DNA of 64,000 nucleotides from Bacteroidota bacterium (lineage in GTDB: Bacteria; Bacteroidota; Ignavibacteria; Kapaibacteriales; UBA2268): assembly GCA_021780815.1 (NCBI GenBank), contig JAJXYC010000002.1:55257-119256 (forward strand), given 5' to 3'. Position numbers and translations under genes: made by a program. Every line of letters starts with the position of its first letter. The first letter of the stretch is position 1. Shown here in pieces: positions 10,263 to 18,474 of the stretch. The notes beneath the pieces are model-generated. The model saw only the letters and a list, made by a program, of their open reading frames with translations. It had not been told where the DNA came from and did no database searches.

Positions 10263-11351
10263 TTGAAACGAATAGCATTAATGTTGGCGGGTGGATATGG
10301 TTCAAGACTTTGGCCTATAAGTACAGAAAAATCGCCAAAGCAATTTGGTTATTATTATGGCGAAGGCTCAATGATTTTAAATACTTACAACAGATTACTT
10401 GAAATTTTTGACAAAGAAGATATTTACATTGTTACTCAAACTTTCTTTTTTGATAAAATCATTGACCAATTGCCTGATTTTAACACTAACAACTTAATAT
10501 TAGAACCTTATGTTCGAAGCACAAGTGCGGCACTTGCATTTGCAAATATTCATTTACGCAGAATATATTCAAATGATAGTGTTTTGTTTGCATTTCCTTC
10601 CGACCAAAAAATTTCTAATATGTATGAGTTCCGCAATAGTTTGGAAGTTGCAGAATCTGCCGCTATTCGATTAAATTCAATTTTAACTCTGGGAATTATA
10701 CCTACACACCCGGAAACTCAATTCGGATATATTCAAATTGATGAAGGGAAATTTAATGAATACGATCTATATGACAAAGGTGTCCGCTATGTTCGCTCTT
10801 TTGCAGAAAAACCTGATATTGGAACTGCTGAACGATTCATTAAAGCAGGGGATTTCGTCTGGAATAGTGGTATCTTTATTGTTCAATTAAATGTGATAGA
10901 AGAATCCTTAAAAAAATATTTACCGAAACATTACACTGCTTTTGAAAACTTGTCTTTGTATTATAACAAAATTGACTTTGCAAGTAAATTGGATTTTACT
11001 TACAGAAGTCTGTCCCCTATTTCTTTTGATTACGGTGTTTTAGAAAAGTCTAACAATGTTTTTTGTTCCCTTTCAAATTTTAATTGGAGCGATTTAGGAA
11101 CTTGGGACGAAGTTTACCGCCAGTCTATTAAAGATACAAAAGAAAATTTTATTAATGGTGAAGTAATTGCAATTGATACACGAAATTCTATGATTATTGG
11201 AAAAGATAGATTAATTGCTACTATTGGAGTGAAAGATTTGCTCATTATTGAATCTGATAAGGCAACTTTAATTTGCAAACGGGGGGAAAGCCCAAAAGTT
11301 AAACAAATTATTGAATATTTAAGAAGTAAAGGAATAAAAAACTTTCTATAA
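10263..11351 (+). CDS. manC: Mannose-1-phosphate guanylyltransferase-like nucleotidyltransferase
   Basis: Predicted to make GDP-mannose from mannose-1-phosphate and GTP for surface polysaccharide. The 362-residue protein starts at a TTG. The next ATG (10281) would delete half of the nucleotide-binding strand, so TTG is preferred; a purine-rich gagaaagaa lies upstream. Motifs: LMLAGGYGSRLWP with PKQF (GGxGxRLWPxSxxxxPKQF signature), FAEKPD, and FVWNSGIFI. It lacks the phosphomannose isomerase domain of bifunctional enzymes. An rfbC-like gene follows within 15 bases. Related sugar-1-phosphate transferases are possible alternatives. Confidence 0.87.
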   Translation: MKRIALMLAGGYGSRLWPISTEKSPKQFGYYYGEGSMILNTYNRLLEIFDKEDIYIVTQTFFFDKIIDQLPDFNTNNLILEPYVRSTSAALAFANIHLRRIYSNDSVLFAFPSDQKISNMYEFRNSLEVAESAAIRLNSILTLGIIPTHPETQFGYIQIDEGKFNEYDLYDKGVRYVRSFAEKPDIGTAERFIKAGDFVWNSGIFIVQLNVIEESLKKYLPKHYTAFENLSLYYNKIDFASKLDFTYRSLSPISFDYGVLEKSNNVFCSLSNFNWSDLGTWDEVYRQSIKDTKENFINGEVIAIDTRNSMIIGKDRLIATIGVKDLLIIESDKATLICKRGESPKVKQIIEYLRSKGIKNFL

Positions 11352-11365
11352 TTTTGGATTGTAAT

Positions 11366-11902
11366 ATGAAATTAATTGTGGAACTATTAAACGGATTAAA
11401 ACTTTTTGCTTTAAATCCTTATTTTGATGAACGTGGTAACTTTTGTGAAACATTTCGTGAAAGTGAACTTCAATTATTTGGTATAAGCGATTCCTTCCCA
11501 CAAGAGAACCAATCAATTTCTCAAAAGGATGTATTACGTGGCTTACATTATCAATTATCTCCTGCTCAAGGCAAATTAATTCGCGTAATTCAAGGAAAAG
11601 CACAATTTATTGAATTAGACATTCGACAAAGTTCGGAAACTCTCGGACAATTCGCTGAAATAGTTATTGATGCCGAAGATTTTAATATTCTTTGGGTGCC
11701 ACCTGGCTTTGCTAATGGGTTTCTTGCTTTAACTGATAATTTAATAGTTAGTTACAAAGTAACTAATTATTGGAATCCTTTAACAGAACAAACAATTTTA
11801 TACAATGACCCAGATTTGCAATTTCCTTGGCTTATTAATAATCCAATCGTCTCAAAAAAAGACAAACAAGGAAGTCCCTTCAAATCGGCAATTTTATTGT
11901 AA
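11366..11902 (+). CDS. rfbC: dTDP-4-dehydrorhamnose 3,5-epimerase family protein
   Basis: A cupin-fold epimerase of the dTDP-rhamnose pathway, 178 residues from the ATG at 11366; an in-frame TTG at 11354 is an alternative. Visible elements are DERGNFCETFR near the N-terminus, DVLRGLHYQ with the catalytic-base His, KLIRVIQGKAQF, the substrate Tyr in VSYKVTNYW, and NDPDLQFPW. The usual AHGF segment reads FANGF, so one active-site-lining His is Asn. Epimerase-like proteins with altered specificity exist, so the exact sugar product is uncertain. It forms a pair with the upstream guanylyltransferase, although rfbA, rfbB and rfbD are not in the window. Confidence 0.85.
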   Translation: MKLIVELLNGLKLFALNPYFDERGNFCETFRESELQLFGISDSFPQENQSISQKDVLRGLHYQLSPAQGKLIRVIQGKAQFIELDIRQSSETLGQFAEIVIDAEDFNILWVPPGFANGFLALTDNLIVSYKVTNYWNPLTEQTILYNDPDLQFPWLINNPIVSKKDKQGSPFKSAILL

Positions 11903-12194
11903 CATCATATTATAATAAAAATATTATAGCACATTATAGAACACGTAAATTATAAATAAATTTATCCACAATTGATTTACTTAATAATTATTTTAAGTTA
12001 TTATTTCATCAATTTTATATACATAATCTTAATTCTATTTCTATTTTTATCATAGACATTATTACCTATTTTTAAAAACAATTTATACTAAATAACTAAA
12101 GCAAAATTTATTTACTTTTCATCAACATACCTTCAAGTTAGTTTCGCACTTGTCATTTTTTATAATTATTAAATTTTAAATTGAAGAGGTCGTT
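11903..12194. other. AT-rich spacer before the phage-like block
   Basis: No gene or clear hairpin was recognised in these 292 bases. The only strong element is the AAGAGG ribosome-binding site (ttgaagaggtcgtt) just before the ATG at 12195. The region must hold the promoter of the phage-like operon unless it reads through from rfbC. No att-like direct repeat against the far end of the block was seen. Confidence 0.4.
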
Positions 12195-13097
12195 ATGTGG
12201 ATTGAAGTATTCAAAACTGGCGAACACACTGATTCAAACGGGAACATCTTTACTTACACAGCCGAAGATTTAACAAGAATTTCAAATCAATATAATGCAC
12301 AAGTTCAAACATCTCCTAATTCAAAAGCGCCACTTGTTTTAGGTCATCCCGAGTCAAATGAACCAGCCTACGGTTGGATTGAAATGCTTGTACGTCGTGG
12401 GAATTACTTACTTGCAAAAATATCTAATGTGTCTTCTGAAATGGCAGAAGCAATCAAAAATCACAATTTCACAAAAGTTTCAATTTCTCTTTCTCCAAAT
12501 TTGGAATTACAACACGTCGGTCTGCTTGGTGCTGTAAATCCTGCAATTAAAAACTTAAATCCAAATTTTTTTGAAATGGATTATTCCCCTACTTCTGATT
12601 TTCAAGAAAGCAATTTTAACGATGAAACTGATAATTCAGAAGAAAATTCAAACATTGAATATTTAAATGAATTAATTAATGAGAATACCTATCTTAAATC
12701 TAAATTACAAGAATTTATTGAAGAAAATAGAAATCGTAACTTTTCTCAATTTGTTCAAGATTTACAATCTATGGGAAAAATTTCCAAATTAAATTCCCAA
12801 AATGTATTGTCTGCACTTCATTATTTTCAAACAATAGACATTGAAACAAATGAAAAGTACTCAGCCACTGTGTATTTTATGAATTTTATGAAAACAATGG
12901 GGAACAATTCCTATAAAAGTGAGTTTGCACGAAAAGAAGATGCTTTGACCATACATTCTACAAATTCTATGATAAATTCAAAAAATTTAAACCCTGAACG
13001 GAAGGAATTGCATGAAAAAGTTTTGCGTTATATGGAAAATGATACATCTCTTTCTTATGAACAAGCACTTGCTAAAATAATTAGTAATGAATCTTAA
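12195..13097 (+). CDS. Phage Mu I-like prohead protease/scaffold protein
   Basis: Predicted capsid maturation protease fused to a scaffold, 300 residues. The N-terminal 130 residues carry the family pattern: a substrate-loop LVLGHPESNEPAYGWIE with a candidate catalytic His (H51), KVSISLSPNLE with candidate Ser residues (S96/S98), and HVGLLGAVNPAIKNL, which closely matches the end of the Mu gpI protease domain. Residues 150-185 (LNELINENTYLKSKLQEFIEENRNR) look like a coiled-coil scaffold, and the C-terminal part is helical and charged. The capsid gene follows after 47 bases, the classic protease-scaffold-capsid order. The family call is confident; the catalytic residues are inferred from position only. 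Confidence 0.82.
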   Translation: MWIEVFKTGEHTDSNGNIFTYTAEDLTRISNQYNAQVQTSPNSKAPLVLGHPESNEPAYGWIEMLVRRGNYLLAKISNVSSEMAEAIKNHNFTKVSISLSPNLELQHVGLLGAVNPAIKNLNPNFFEMDYSPTSDFQESNFNDETDNSEENSNIEYLNELINENTYLKSKLQEFIEENRNRNFSQFVQDLQSMGKISKLNSQNVLSALHYFQTIDIETNEKYSATVYFMNFMKTMGNNSYKSEFARKEDALTIHSTNSMINSKNLNPERKELHEKVLRYMENDTSLSYEQALAKIISNES

Positions 13098-13144
13098 TTA
13101 AAATTTAAATTAATTTATAAAACAAATAAAACTAAAGGTGTCCT

Positions 13145-14077
13145 ATGGTTGAAAGTCGTTTAGATACATTGAGAATAGTTGACCCTGTTCTTACAAATCT
13201 TGCTTTAGGTTATTCGCCTAATTATATGATTGGAAATCAAATATTTCCAACAATCAAAGTAAAATCACAAAAAGGACGTATTCCTATTTTTGGACGTGAT
13301 TCTTTTGTTTTAAGAAATTCACAAAGAGCAATAAGAATTACTTCTAACAGAATACCTACAATGGATTTTGAAACAATAGAATTTAATTTGCAAGAACGTG
13401 ATTTGGAAATTGCAATGGATTACTTGGAAGAAAGCGAAACTTATGATTTACTTAAATATGAACAAAAACTAACAACAGATTTGCTTAATTTATTAGCACT
13501 CGAAAAAGAAAAAGCCATTGCAGATTATGTCCAAAATCCAAATAACTTTACTTCTGATATGAAATTAGAATTGCCTCCAGACACAGATTTCACAAGTTCC
13601 GAAGAAATTATTAATATAATTAAAACAGGTATATCTGCCGTAAGAAAAAATATTTCCCAAAATCCAAACTTAATTGTAATGGGAACAGAAACATTGAATC
13701 AGTTGCTGCAAAATTCATTTATTTTATCTAAAACTCCGTTTACTAATAATTTGGGAGTTACATTAAACTTACTTAAAGGGATATTAGATTTTGAAAATAT
13801 AGTAATTGGCGTAAGTACTTATTCAGAAGATAGCAGGATATTTAATGATATTTGGGGTAACAATATAATTATTGCTTATGTGGACAAATCCGATGAAACA
13901 GAGCGTTCTCAATATAACCCAAGTTACGGATATATTTTTGAGAAAGACGGAATGCCCGAAATAGATTCATATTACGAAAACGGCGGTAAAATCAAAATCA
14001 TTCGTGCAACAGACAATTGGTCTATGAAAGTCGTTTGTCCAGAAGCGGCATATTTAATCAAAACATCAATATCTTAA
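13145..14077 (+). CDS. Phage major capsid protein (HK97-fold type)
   Basis: A 310-residue shell protein preceded by AAGGTG. The N-terminus IVDPVLTNLALGYSPNYMIG followed by QIFPTIKVKSQKGRIPIFGRD is the pattern seen in many phage major capsid proteins (conserved Pro-rich strand, then a FGRDSF-type loop). It continues with NRIPTMDFETIEFNLQERDLEI and a peripheral helical segment. The C-terminus WSMKVVCPEAAYLIKTSIS fits the final A-domain strand of this family. Its place after the protease/scaffold and before the decoration gene supports the assignment. No stop or frameshift was seen, so the gene appears functional. Confidence 0.85.
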   Translation: MVESRLDTLRIVDPVLTNLALGYSPNYMIGNQIFPTIKVKSQKGRIPIFGRDSFVLRNSQRAIRITSNRIPTMDFETIEFNLQERDLEIAMDYLEESETYDLLKYEQKLTTDLLNLLALEKEKAIADYVQNPNNFTSDMKLELPPDTDFTSSEEIINIIKTGISAVRKNISQNPNLIVMGTETLNQLLQNSFILSKTPFTNNLGVTLNLLKGILDFENIVIGVSTYSEDSRIFNDIWGNNIIIAYVDKSDETERSQYNPSYGYIFEKDGMPEIDSYYENGGKIKIIRATDNWSMKVVCPEAAYLIKTSIS

Positions 14078-14112
14078 ATTCAAACATTTTAATTAATAAA
14101 AGGAGATAAGTC

Positions 14113-14451
14113 ATGACACCTAATTTAAGTTATCAACCAGTATTAAGGTTAACAATAAAAGCAGCAGAAGATATACCCGCTTACAGATTAGTTGATTTTA
14201 CGGGACATTTATCTACCACCAACGGGAACATTCTTGGAGTCTCTGATTATCCTGCTTTAGCAGGTGAATTAATTTCTTTAATTGTATTAGGAACTGCTAT
14301 TGTAAGTACAAGTAGTACACTTAACGTGGGAGATGGAATTATTCCCGACGGCACTGGACAAGCAACTATGGCAAGTTTAAGCGACACTCCAGATGGAACT
14401 GTGATAAATTCCAGTGTAAATTATTCTGAAATTTTATTATATCATAAATAG
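14113..14451 (+). CDS. Capsid decoration/cement-like protein
   Basis: A small beta-rich protein of 112 residues with a strong AGGAGA site. The sequence reads like DUF2190-type decoration proteins: AAEDIPAYRLVDF, then a turn with NGNILGVSDYPALAGELISLIVLGTA, then LNVGDGIIPDGTGQATMA. This alternation of short strands with Gly-Asp turns and an ALAGE segment is typical. It sits directly behind the major capsid gene, where such proteins are encoded. The predicted role is stabilising the mature capsid. The call rests on pattern and position, so a general head protein is possible. Confidence 0.66.
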   Translation: MTPNLSYQPVLRLTIKAAEDIPAYRLVDFTGHLSTTNGNILGVSDYPALAGELISLIVLGTAIVSTSSTLNVGDGIIPDGTGQATMASLSDTPDGTVINSSVNYSEILLYHK

Positions 14452-14462
14452 TTGAGGAAAAA

Positions 14463-14756
14463 ATGCTTGAAAATATCAAAAGTTTTTTATTGAGAAATGG
14501 TCTCTGGGTTTCTCTTGGTATTATTGCCTTTGCAATCTTAAATCCAGGAATGACTGAAATTCGCACACTGCTGTTTCTGATTTTAATTGAAATTTTAGCA
14601 CTTGGATTGGCTAGTTTATCAACATTTATCTATACAAATATCTATACAAAATTAGACTTTATCAAAGAACAGTCAATCCAAACTTTAGGCCTCATATTTT
14701 TAGGAGTTCATTTTTTAATTGGATTAAGTGTAATCGGGATTTATTATGTCATATAA
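14463..14756 (+). CDS. Small three-TM membrane protein, possible holin
   Basis: A 97-residue protein with three predicted membrane segments (about residues 13-30, 34-56, 73-95) and a short charged N-terminus. It starts 11 bases after the decoration gene with a GAGGA site. It precedes the endolysin gene by 11 bases, where holins are usually encoded, and size and topology fit a class I holin. There is no family-specific motif, so the holin role is inferred from topology and position. Confidence 0.55.
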   Translation: MLENIKSFLLRNGLWVSLGIIAFAILNPGMTEIRTLLFLILIEILALGLASLSTFIYTNIYTKLDFIKEQSIQTLGLIFLGVHFLIGLSVIGIYYVI

Positions 14757-14767
14757 GGAGAATTAAA

Positions 14768-15352
14768 ATGAAAAAGATAATTTTATATTTGGTTTTCCCA
14801 TTGCTTTTTATTTCAACTGAACTTTACGCTCAAGAAAAATACAATTTGGAAGCAAAAAAGATTGTACTTAATCAATCCCGAGAAATTGGTCTGCAACAAG
14901 TGGGAATAACTGAAAAAACTAACCATAACGATGGATTAGTTGTAAAATATCTGATTCCCTTCGGTTTACCCGAAGGGAATCCTTACTGTGCAGCTGGAAT
15001 TTATTGGACTTTTTTAATCGCTGTGCAAAACCTAAATTTATCTCCAAGCGATATCCCTATTCCTAAAACTCCATTGGCAAATCAAATTTTTAATTATGCT
15101 AAGAATAAAGGCAAAAAAGTAAAGTTTTCTCCGAAAATAAATGATTTAATTATTTGGCGTAAATCAAATACTCCTTTTGGTCATATTGAACGAATTATGA
15201 CTATTGAAGATAGACATTGGGTTATTACACTTGCTTTTAATGTAAAAAGTGAAATAACTAGAAAAGAAGGTGTTTGTCTCAAAAGAAGAAATATTCTTCA
15301 TCCACTTGGCAGATTGTCTATTCGTGGTCTTGTTGGTTTTCAGGAGCTATAA
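14768..15352 (+). CDS. Signal-peptide-bearing CHAP-like endolysin/peptidoglycan hydrolase
   Basis: A predicted wall hydrolase of 194 residues. Residues 1-21 are a Sec signal peptide (MKKIILYLVFPLLFISTELYA). The catalytic domain shows the CHAP/NlpC-like pattern: REIGLQQVGITEKTNHNDG, the catalytic Cys in PYCAAGIYW, the His in FGHIERI, and EGVCLKRRN near the end. The signal peptide implies export without needing a holin, as in signal-arrest-release or Sec-dependent endolysins. The AAGGAGA site is strong. The stop codon overlaps the next start in a TAATG, suggesting translational coupling. A cellular hydrolase is conceivable, but the context favours lysis. Confidence 0.75.
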   Translation: MKKIILYLVFPLLFISTELYAQEKYNLEAKKIVLNQSREIGLQQVGITEKTNHNDGLVVKYLIPFGLPEGNPYCAAGIYWTFLIAVQNLNLSPSDIPIPKTPLANQIFNYAKNKGKKVKFSPKINDLIIWRKSNTPFGHIERIMTIEDRHWVITLAFNVKSEITRKEGVCLKRRNILHPLGRLSIRGLVGFQEL

Positions 15353-15801
15353 TGAACACAAATACGAAAGTTATATCTGGAATAATATTATTCATTGCAT
15401 TGCTAATACTTTTCTTTTGGTTGAACAATAATTTGAAATATGACAAATATATTGCAAATATTGAAAAATCATCTAACGATATAATTTATGATACAATTTA
15501 CAAATATGAACGACCTAAAATAATTGAAATACAACAAGCAAAACCAAAAATCAAATATATTAGAGATACGATAATTACAACAAAACCTTTTATCGCTCAA
15601 ATTGATACTATTGTTAAAAAAGACACAGTTCAAATATTTTACACATATCCAGAAAATTTACTATCAATGAAAATAAATCAAACTAACGATTCAACAATGA
15701 TTATAAAGCAAATTGATTATAGAGAAAAAGAGCGAAGTTGGTGGGAAACACCTGCATTAATCATTTCTGGTATTTTAGTTGGTTATATTATTACTAAATA
15801 A
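15352..15801 (+). CDS. Small membrane-anchored protein, possible spanin or lysis accessory
   Basis: A 149-residue protein starting at the ATG of a TAATG overlap with the endolysin; AGGAG lies 6 bases upstream, so this start is preferred over the longer frame from 15274. An N-terminal TM segment (VISGIILFIALLILFFWL) is followed by a Lys/Ile/Thr-rich periplasmic-type stretch with repeated DTI/DTV elements (IYDTIYKY, IRDTIITT, KDTVQIFY) and a C-terminal hydrophobic segment (ALIISGILVGYIIT). Its position after an endolysin resembles Rz-type spanins or small Bacteroidota phage proteins with DTV repeats. No family is recognised with confidence. Confidence 0.55.
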   Translation: MNTNTKVISGIILFIALLILFFWLNNNLKYDKYIANIEKSSNDIIYDTIYKYERPKIIEIQQAKPKIKYIRDTIITTKPFIAQIDTIVKKDTVQIFYTYPENLLSMKINQTNDSTMIIKQIDYREKERSWWETPALIISGILVGYIITK

Positions 15802-15819
15802 TAAATAAGAAGGTGCAAA

Positions 15820-16890
15820 ATGATTGGAACAAATTATGAAGATATACTCGGTAGCACACCACTTTTAACAACTGAACTTGTTAGTCGGGATAATTCGCTT
15901 ACTTTCCATAAATTTATTGGCATATTGCCCAATCCCAATCAAGTAATTACAGAACAGGGAAGTATTAGCAAAGCTTTTGCTAACTTAAAAAATGACCCTC
16001 ACGTTTGGAGCTGCGTTCAATCACGGAAAACAGGAGTTTCGGCATTATCTTATGAAATCACTAATCAATCTACCGAAACCAATATACATACTTTCATCTC
16101 TCAAATTTTTGCGGAATTGGATTTATATAATTTCATATCTAATATATTGGAGGCAATTTTTACGGGATTCCAAGTCCTTGAAATAATTTGGAGTGAAAAT
16201 GATGAAGGATACTTAATTCCTGCTGAAATTATTGCCAAACCTTTAGACTGGTTTTATTTTGATATGAATAATCAATTGAGATTCCGTAAAAAAGGTGAGA
16301 CTACCGGATTATTATTGCCTGAAAACAAATTTTTAATCCCACGACATAACCCAAGTTTTGAAAATCCTTATGGTGAAGCCTTACTTTCTAAATGTTTTTG
16401 GGCTGTTACAACGAAAAATATGGGCTTCCGTTTTTGGATGAACTTCTTAGAAAAATATGGTATGCCTCTTGTTATTGGGCAATATACTTATCCACCTACT
16501 GCCGAAGAATTGCAAAATTTAAGCTTACGATTAAAAGACTTGATTGATAGTCAAACTATTGCCGCTCCATCTGATATTTCTATTGATATTAAGGATTTAG
16601 GTGCTTCCAAATCAGTAGATTTATATTCCCAATTAATTAAAATGGCTAATTCAGAAATTTCCAAAGTATTACTTTCTGAAACACTCACAACAGAAATGGA
16701 TTCGGGTTCTTATGCCGCTTCCATTACACATTTTAAAGTTAAGCAAGAAGTTGCATTAAGTGATGTTAAATTAGTGGAAAATACTTTAAATATTTTAATT
16801 AATATGATTTTAAATGTCAATAATTTAGAAAGTAAAATTAAAGTATCATCTATACCAAGATTCAAACTCAAAACAAACACAATGCAATAA
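15820..16890 (+). CDS. Mu-like portal protein (DUF935/gp29 family)
   Basis: The portal forms the ring through which DNA enters a capsid. This 356-residue protein shows family features: SISKAFANLKNDPHVWSCVQSRK, ISNILEAIFTGFQVLEIIW, IIAKPLDWFYFD followed by NNQLRFRKKGE, and NPYGEALLSKCFWAVTTKNM with FWMNFLEKYGMP. It ends in a helical segment with LLSETLTTEMDSGSYAASITH, where a Gly-Ser-Tyr-Ala motif is typical. It is shorter than Mu gp29 (around 500 residues), lacking extra C-terminal sequence. It has a GAAGGTG site and lies after the lysis genes rather than before the protease, an unusual order. Confidence 0.85.
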   Translation: MIGTNYEDILGSTPLLTTELVSRDNSLTFHKFIGILPNPNQVITEQGSISKAFANLKNDPHVWSCVQSRKTGVSALSYEITNQSTETNIHTFISQIFAELDLYNFISNILEAIFTGFQVLEIIWSENDEGYLIPAEIIAKPLDWFYFDMNNQLRFRKKGETTGLLLPENKFLIPRHNPSFENPYGEALLSKCFWAVTTKNMGFRFWMNFLEKYGMPLVIGQYTYPPTAEELQNLSLRLKDLIDSQTIAAPSDISIDIKDLGASKSVDLYSQLIKMANSEISKVLLSETLTTEMDSGSYAASITHFKVKQEVALSDVKLVENTLNILINMILNVNNLESKIKVSSIPRFKLKTNTMQ

Positions 16891-16970
16891 AATTATAACT
16901 TCAAATAGCAACTAATATCAATAATTGAAAATATTTCCAAACATTTTTAAAGTCGCTCTTACACAAAGAA

Positions 16971-17000
16971 AAATCCGATGATTTCGCAATCATCGGATTT
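16971..17000. terminator. Bidirectional hairpin terminator
   Basis: AAATCCGATGATT (16971-16983) and AATCATCGGATTT (16988-17000) form a perfect 13-bp stem with a TCGC loop. On the minus strand it is followed by ATTTTTC, so it can end the convergent transcript from 17458; on the plus strand it follows the portal gene by 80 bases. It marks the right limit of the phage-like block. Confidence 0.75.
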
Positions 17001-17016
17001 GATATTTAAAATTTTT

Positions 17017-17075
17017 AATTTAACAAATTTATTCAATATAACAACAATGAAAAGGCTAAAAAATTTCACTTAAAA
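17017..17075. repeat. 59-bp direct repeat, copy A
   Basis: Starts with AATTTAACAAATTTATTCAA and is identical to 18841-18899, including the five preceding T bases. The two copies flank a segment with two minus-strand genes and repeat element 1. Diverged relatives sharing AATTTAACAAATT occur at about 20884, 21174 and 23721. Confidence 0.9.
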
Positions 17076-17110
17076 CAACATTCAATTGTATAATAATAAA
17101 TAAAATCTCT

Positions 17111-17458
17111 TTACCGTTTAAATATCAATCTGTTCAAAATAATTATAGAAATTATATGTATTATTGTAACAGCTATCTTTTTTAAAACACTTGTATATTT
17201 AAAATTTAATAAAAAACTTTGCTCGTAATTTACATTTTTTCTAAGGTAATTAAGTTTATTAAAAGGAAAAAGAATTAATTGCAAATAGAAAAAATCATGG
17301 ATTACTCCCTTTTCTCTCAGCATATCCATATCGTAATAATCAATAATTTTAAAATAATAAAAGAAAGTATAGACAAACAAATATACTGCGGCTGTGATAA
17401 TTATATTATACACAATTATTTTAACTAATATTGAATCTTCTTTGACTAAATAACCCAT
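17111..17458 (-). CDS. Hypothetical small membrane protein
   Basis: A 115-residue protein with three likely membrane segments (about residues 11-35, 56-66 as a weaker one, and 92-112), very rich in Ile, Tyr and Phe. It is preceded by GGAAGG on its strand. I do not recognise a family. It lies downstream of the lipoprotein gene at 17550 (91-base gap) and ends near the hairpin at 16971. It sits between two copies of an identical 59-bp repeat and may belong to the same cassette as the lipoprotein. Confidence 0.6.
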   Translation of the reverse strand: MGYLVKEDSILVKIIVYNIIITAAVYLFVYTFFYYFKIIDYYDMDMLREKGVIHDFFYLQLILFPFNKLNYLRKNVNYEQSFLLNFKYTSVLKKIAVTIIHIISIIILNRLIFKR

Positions 17459-17549
17459 AAAAATAACCTTCCACTTTTCTATTAAAAAAAATTCTTTTTA
17501 TAATCAATACAAACTGATAGTGTTCGTAGTTTTATTTATCTCTATGTTT

Positions 17550-18404
17550 TTATGCTGGCTGATACCAACCATTTTTTTGGATTTCCCGTAACCTTTTTAA
17601 AGAAGTCCAAGCACCTTCTATGGCAGCAGCAGTTACTCCTTCTATGCCAAGACCAGTTAATATTCCCCAACCAGCACTAAAAGATTTTAAAGAATTCCGA
17701 AATCCTTCCGCATCATGCTCCATCAAATCTTTGTTAAGAGCCTCAGTAGATGTACATAGAATTCCAATATTATCCTTTGGGTTAAGTCGAATTTTACTAG
17801 AATTTGGCAAATTATATTGCTCCCAAAAATTGGAACTATATCTTGCAAGATAAACTTGAATTTTTAGTATTTTCTTTTCATCACAAGATATACTCATTGT
17901 GTCAATAGCACGTCCAAAAACACTGAGTCCATTTATTCTTTGAATACTAGTCTCTAATTGATTAATACTATCTATTTTATAATGAGCCAGACGATATTCA
18001 ATTGATAAATTATAGGTATCAAAAAAGTCTAAATGACTATCAGAATCTCCTGGTATTAATTCTGGGAATTGTCCCTCATCTATTAAACCAATGAACTGAG
18101 GTTTTAAATAATCAATAAAACAATTTAACATTGAATCGTTGTATAATGTTTTTGCATATGAACAAATTGAATCCATCAATATTCTTGGTTCATCAGCTAT
18201 TACTAATGCCGTATCAAATTGAGCAAAATGATACACAATTAAGTTGTGTGTTTCACCTAACCACTCATATTGATTATTAATTGCACCTGGTATATAACTA
18301 TAAGTTACTTCATTCTTATACGGATTACTTATTTCATTCTGTTGACAAGAATTGAATAATATGAATATTAAAAAAATTATCGTTAAAACTATATTTTTCA
18401 TCAT
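17550..18404 (-). CDS. Hypothetical lipoprotein with Gly/Ala-rich C-terminal tail
   Basis: A 284-residue protein with a type II signal peptide: hydrophobic stretch IVLTIIFLIFILFN then lipobox Cys (NSCQQNE). An AAAGGAAT site precedes the ATG at 18404; a second Met follows immediately. The mature part has acidic, Tyr-rich helices (SYIPGAINNQYEWLGETHN) and ends with a hydrophobic small-residue segment, GWGILTGLGIEGVTAAAIEG, before a basic tail. The lipoprotein at 19591 has the same design, which recurs in uncharacterised FCB lipoproteins. It lies just downstream of repeat element 1. The function is unknown. Confidence 0.72.
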   Translation of the reverse strand: MMKNIVLTIIFLIFILFNSCQQNEISNPYKNEVTYSYIPGAINNQYEWLGETHNLIVYHFAQFDTALVIADEPRILMDSICSYAKTLYNDSMLNCFIDYLKPQFIGLIDEGQFPELIPGDSDSHLDFFDTYNLSIEYRLAHYKIDSINQLETSIQRINGLSVFGRAIDTMSISCDEKKILKIQVYLARYSSNFWEQYNLPNSSKIRLNPKDNIGILCTSTEALNKDLMEHDAEGFRNSLKSFSAGWGILTGLGIEGVTAAAIEGAWTSLKRLREIQKNGWYQPA

Positions 18405-18474
18405 TTTTTTATTCCTTTAAAATTAAATTTACAAATTAAGAAAAATTAATTTTTTCTCCCTCTATCTCACCGGT

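Larger units (their letters stand above)
12195..16890 (+). mobile_element. Phage-derived head/lysis gene block (domesticated prophage or gene-transfer-agent-like)
   Basis: Seven consecutive plus-strand genes with short gaps: Mu-I-like protease/scaffold, major capsid, decoration protein, small membrane protein, CHAP endolysin, two-TM protein and DUF935 portal. Each has a clear purine-rich ribosome-binding site. No terminase, MuF/head-closure, tail, integrase/transposase or repressor gene is present in or beside the block; the flanks are rfbC and lipoprotein genes. The portal sits last, whereas in Mu-like phages it precedes the protease and capsid genes. The block ends before a 13-bp hairpin at 16971-17000. 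The reading as a domesticated or GTA-like particle locus is inference. Confidence 0.7.

Noticed and set aside
11346-11603. 85-aa minus-strand frame over the rfbC-like gene
   Set aside because: It is the shadow of a gene with clear RmlC motifs.
12195-16890. Type VI secretion or encapsulin locus
   Set aside because: The portal, protease/scaffold and endolysin are phage-type; no sheath, VgrG or encapsulin cargo gene is present.
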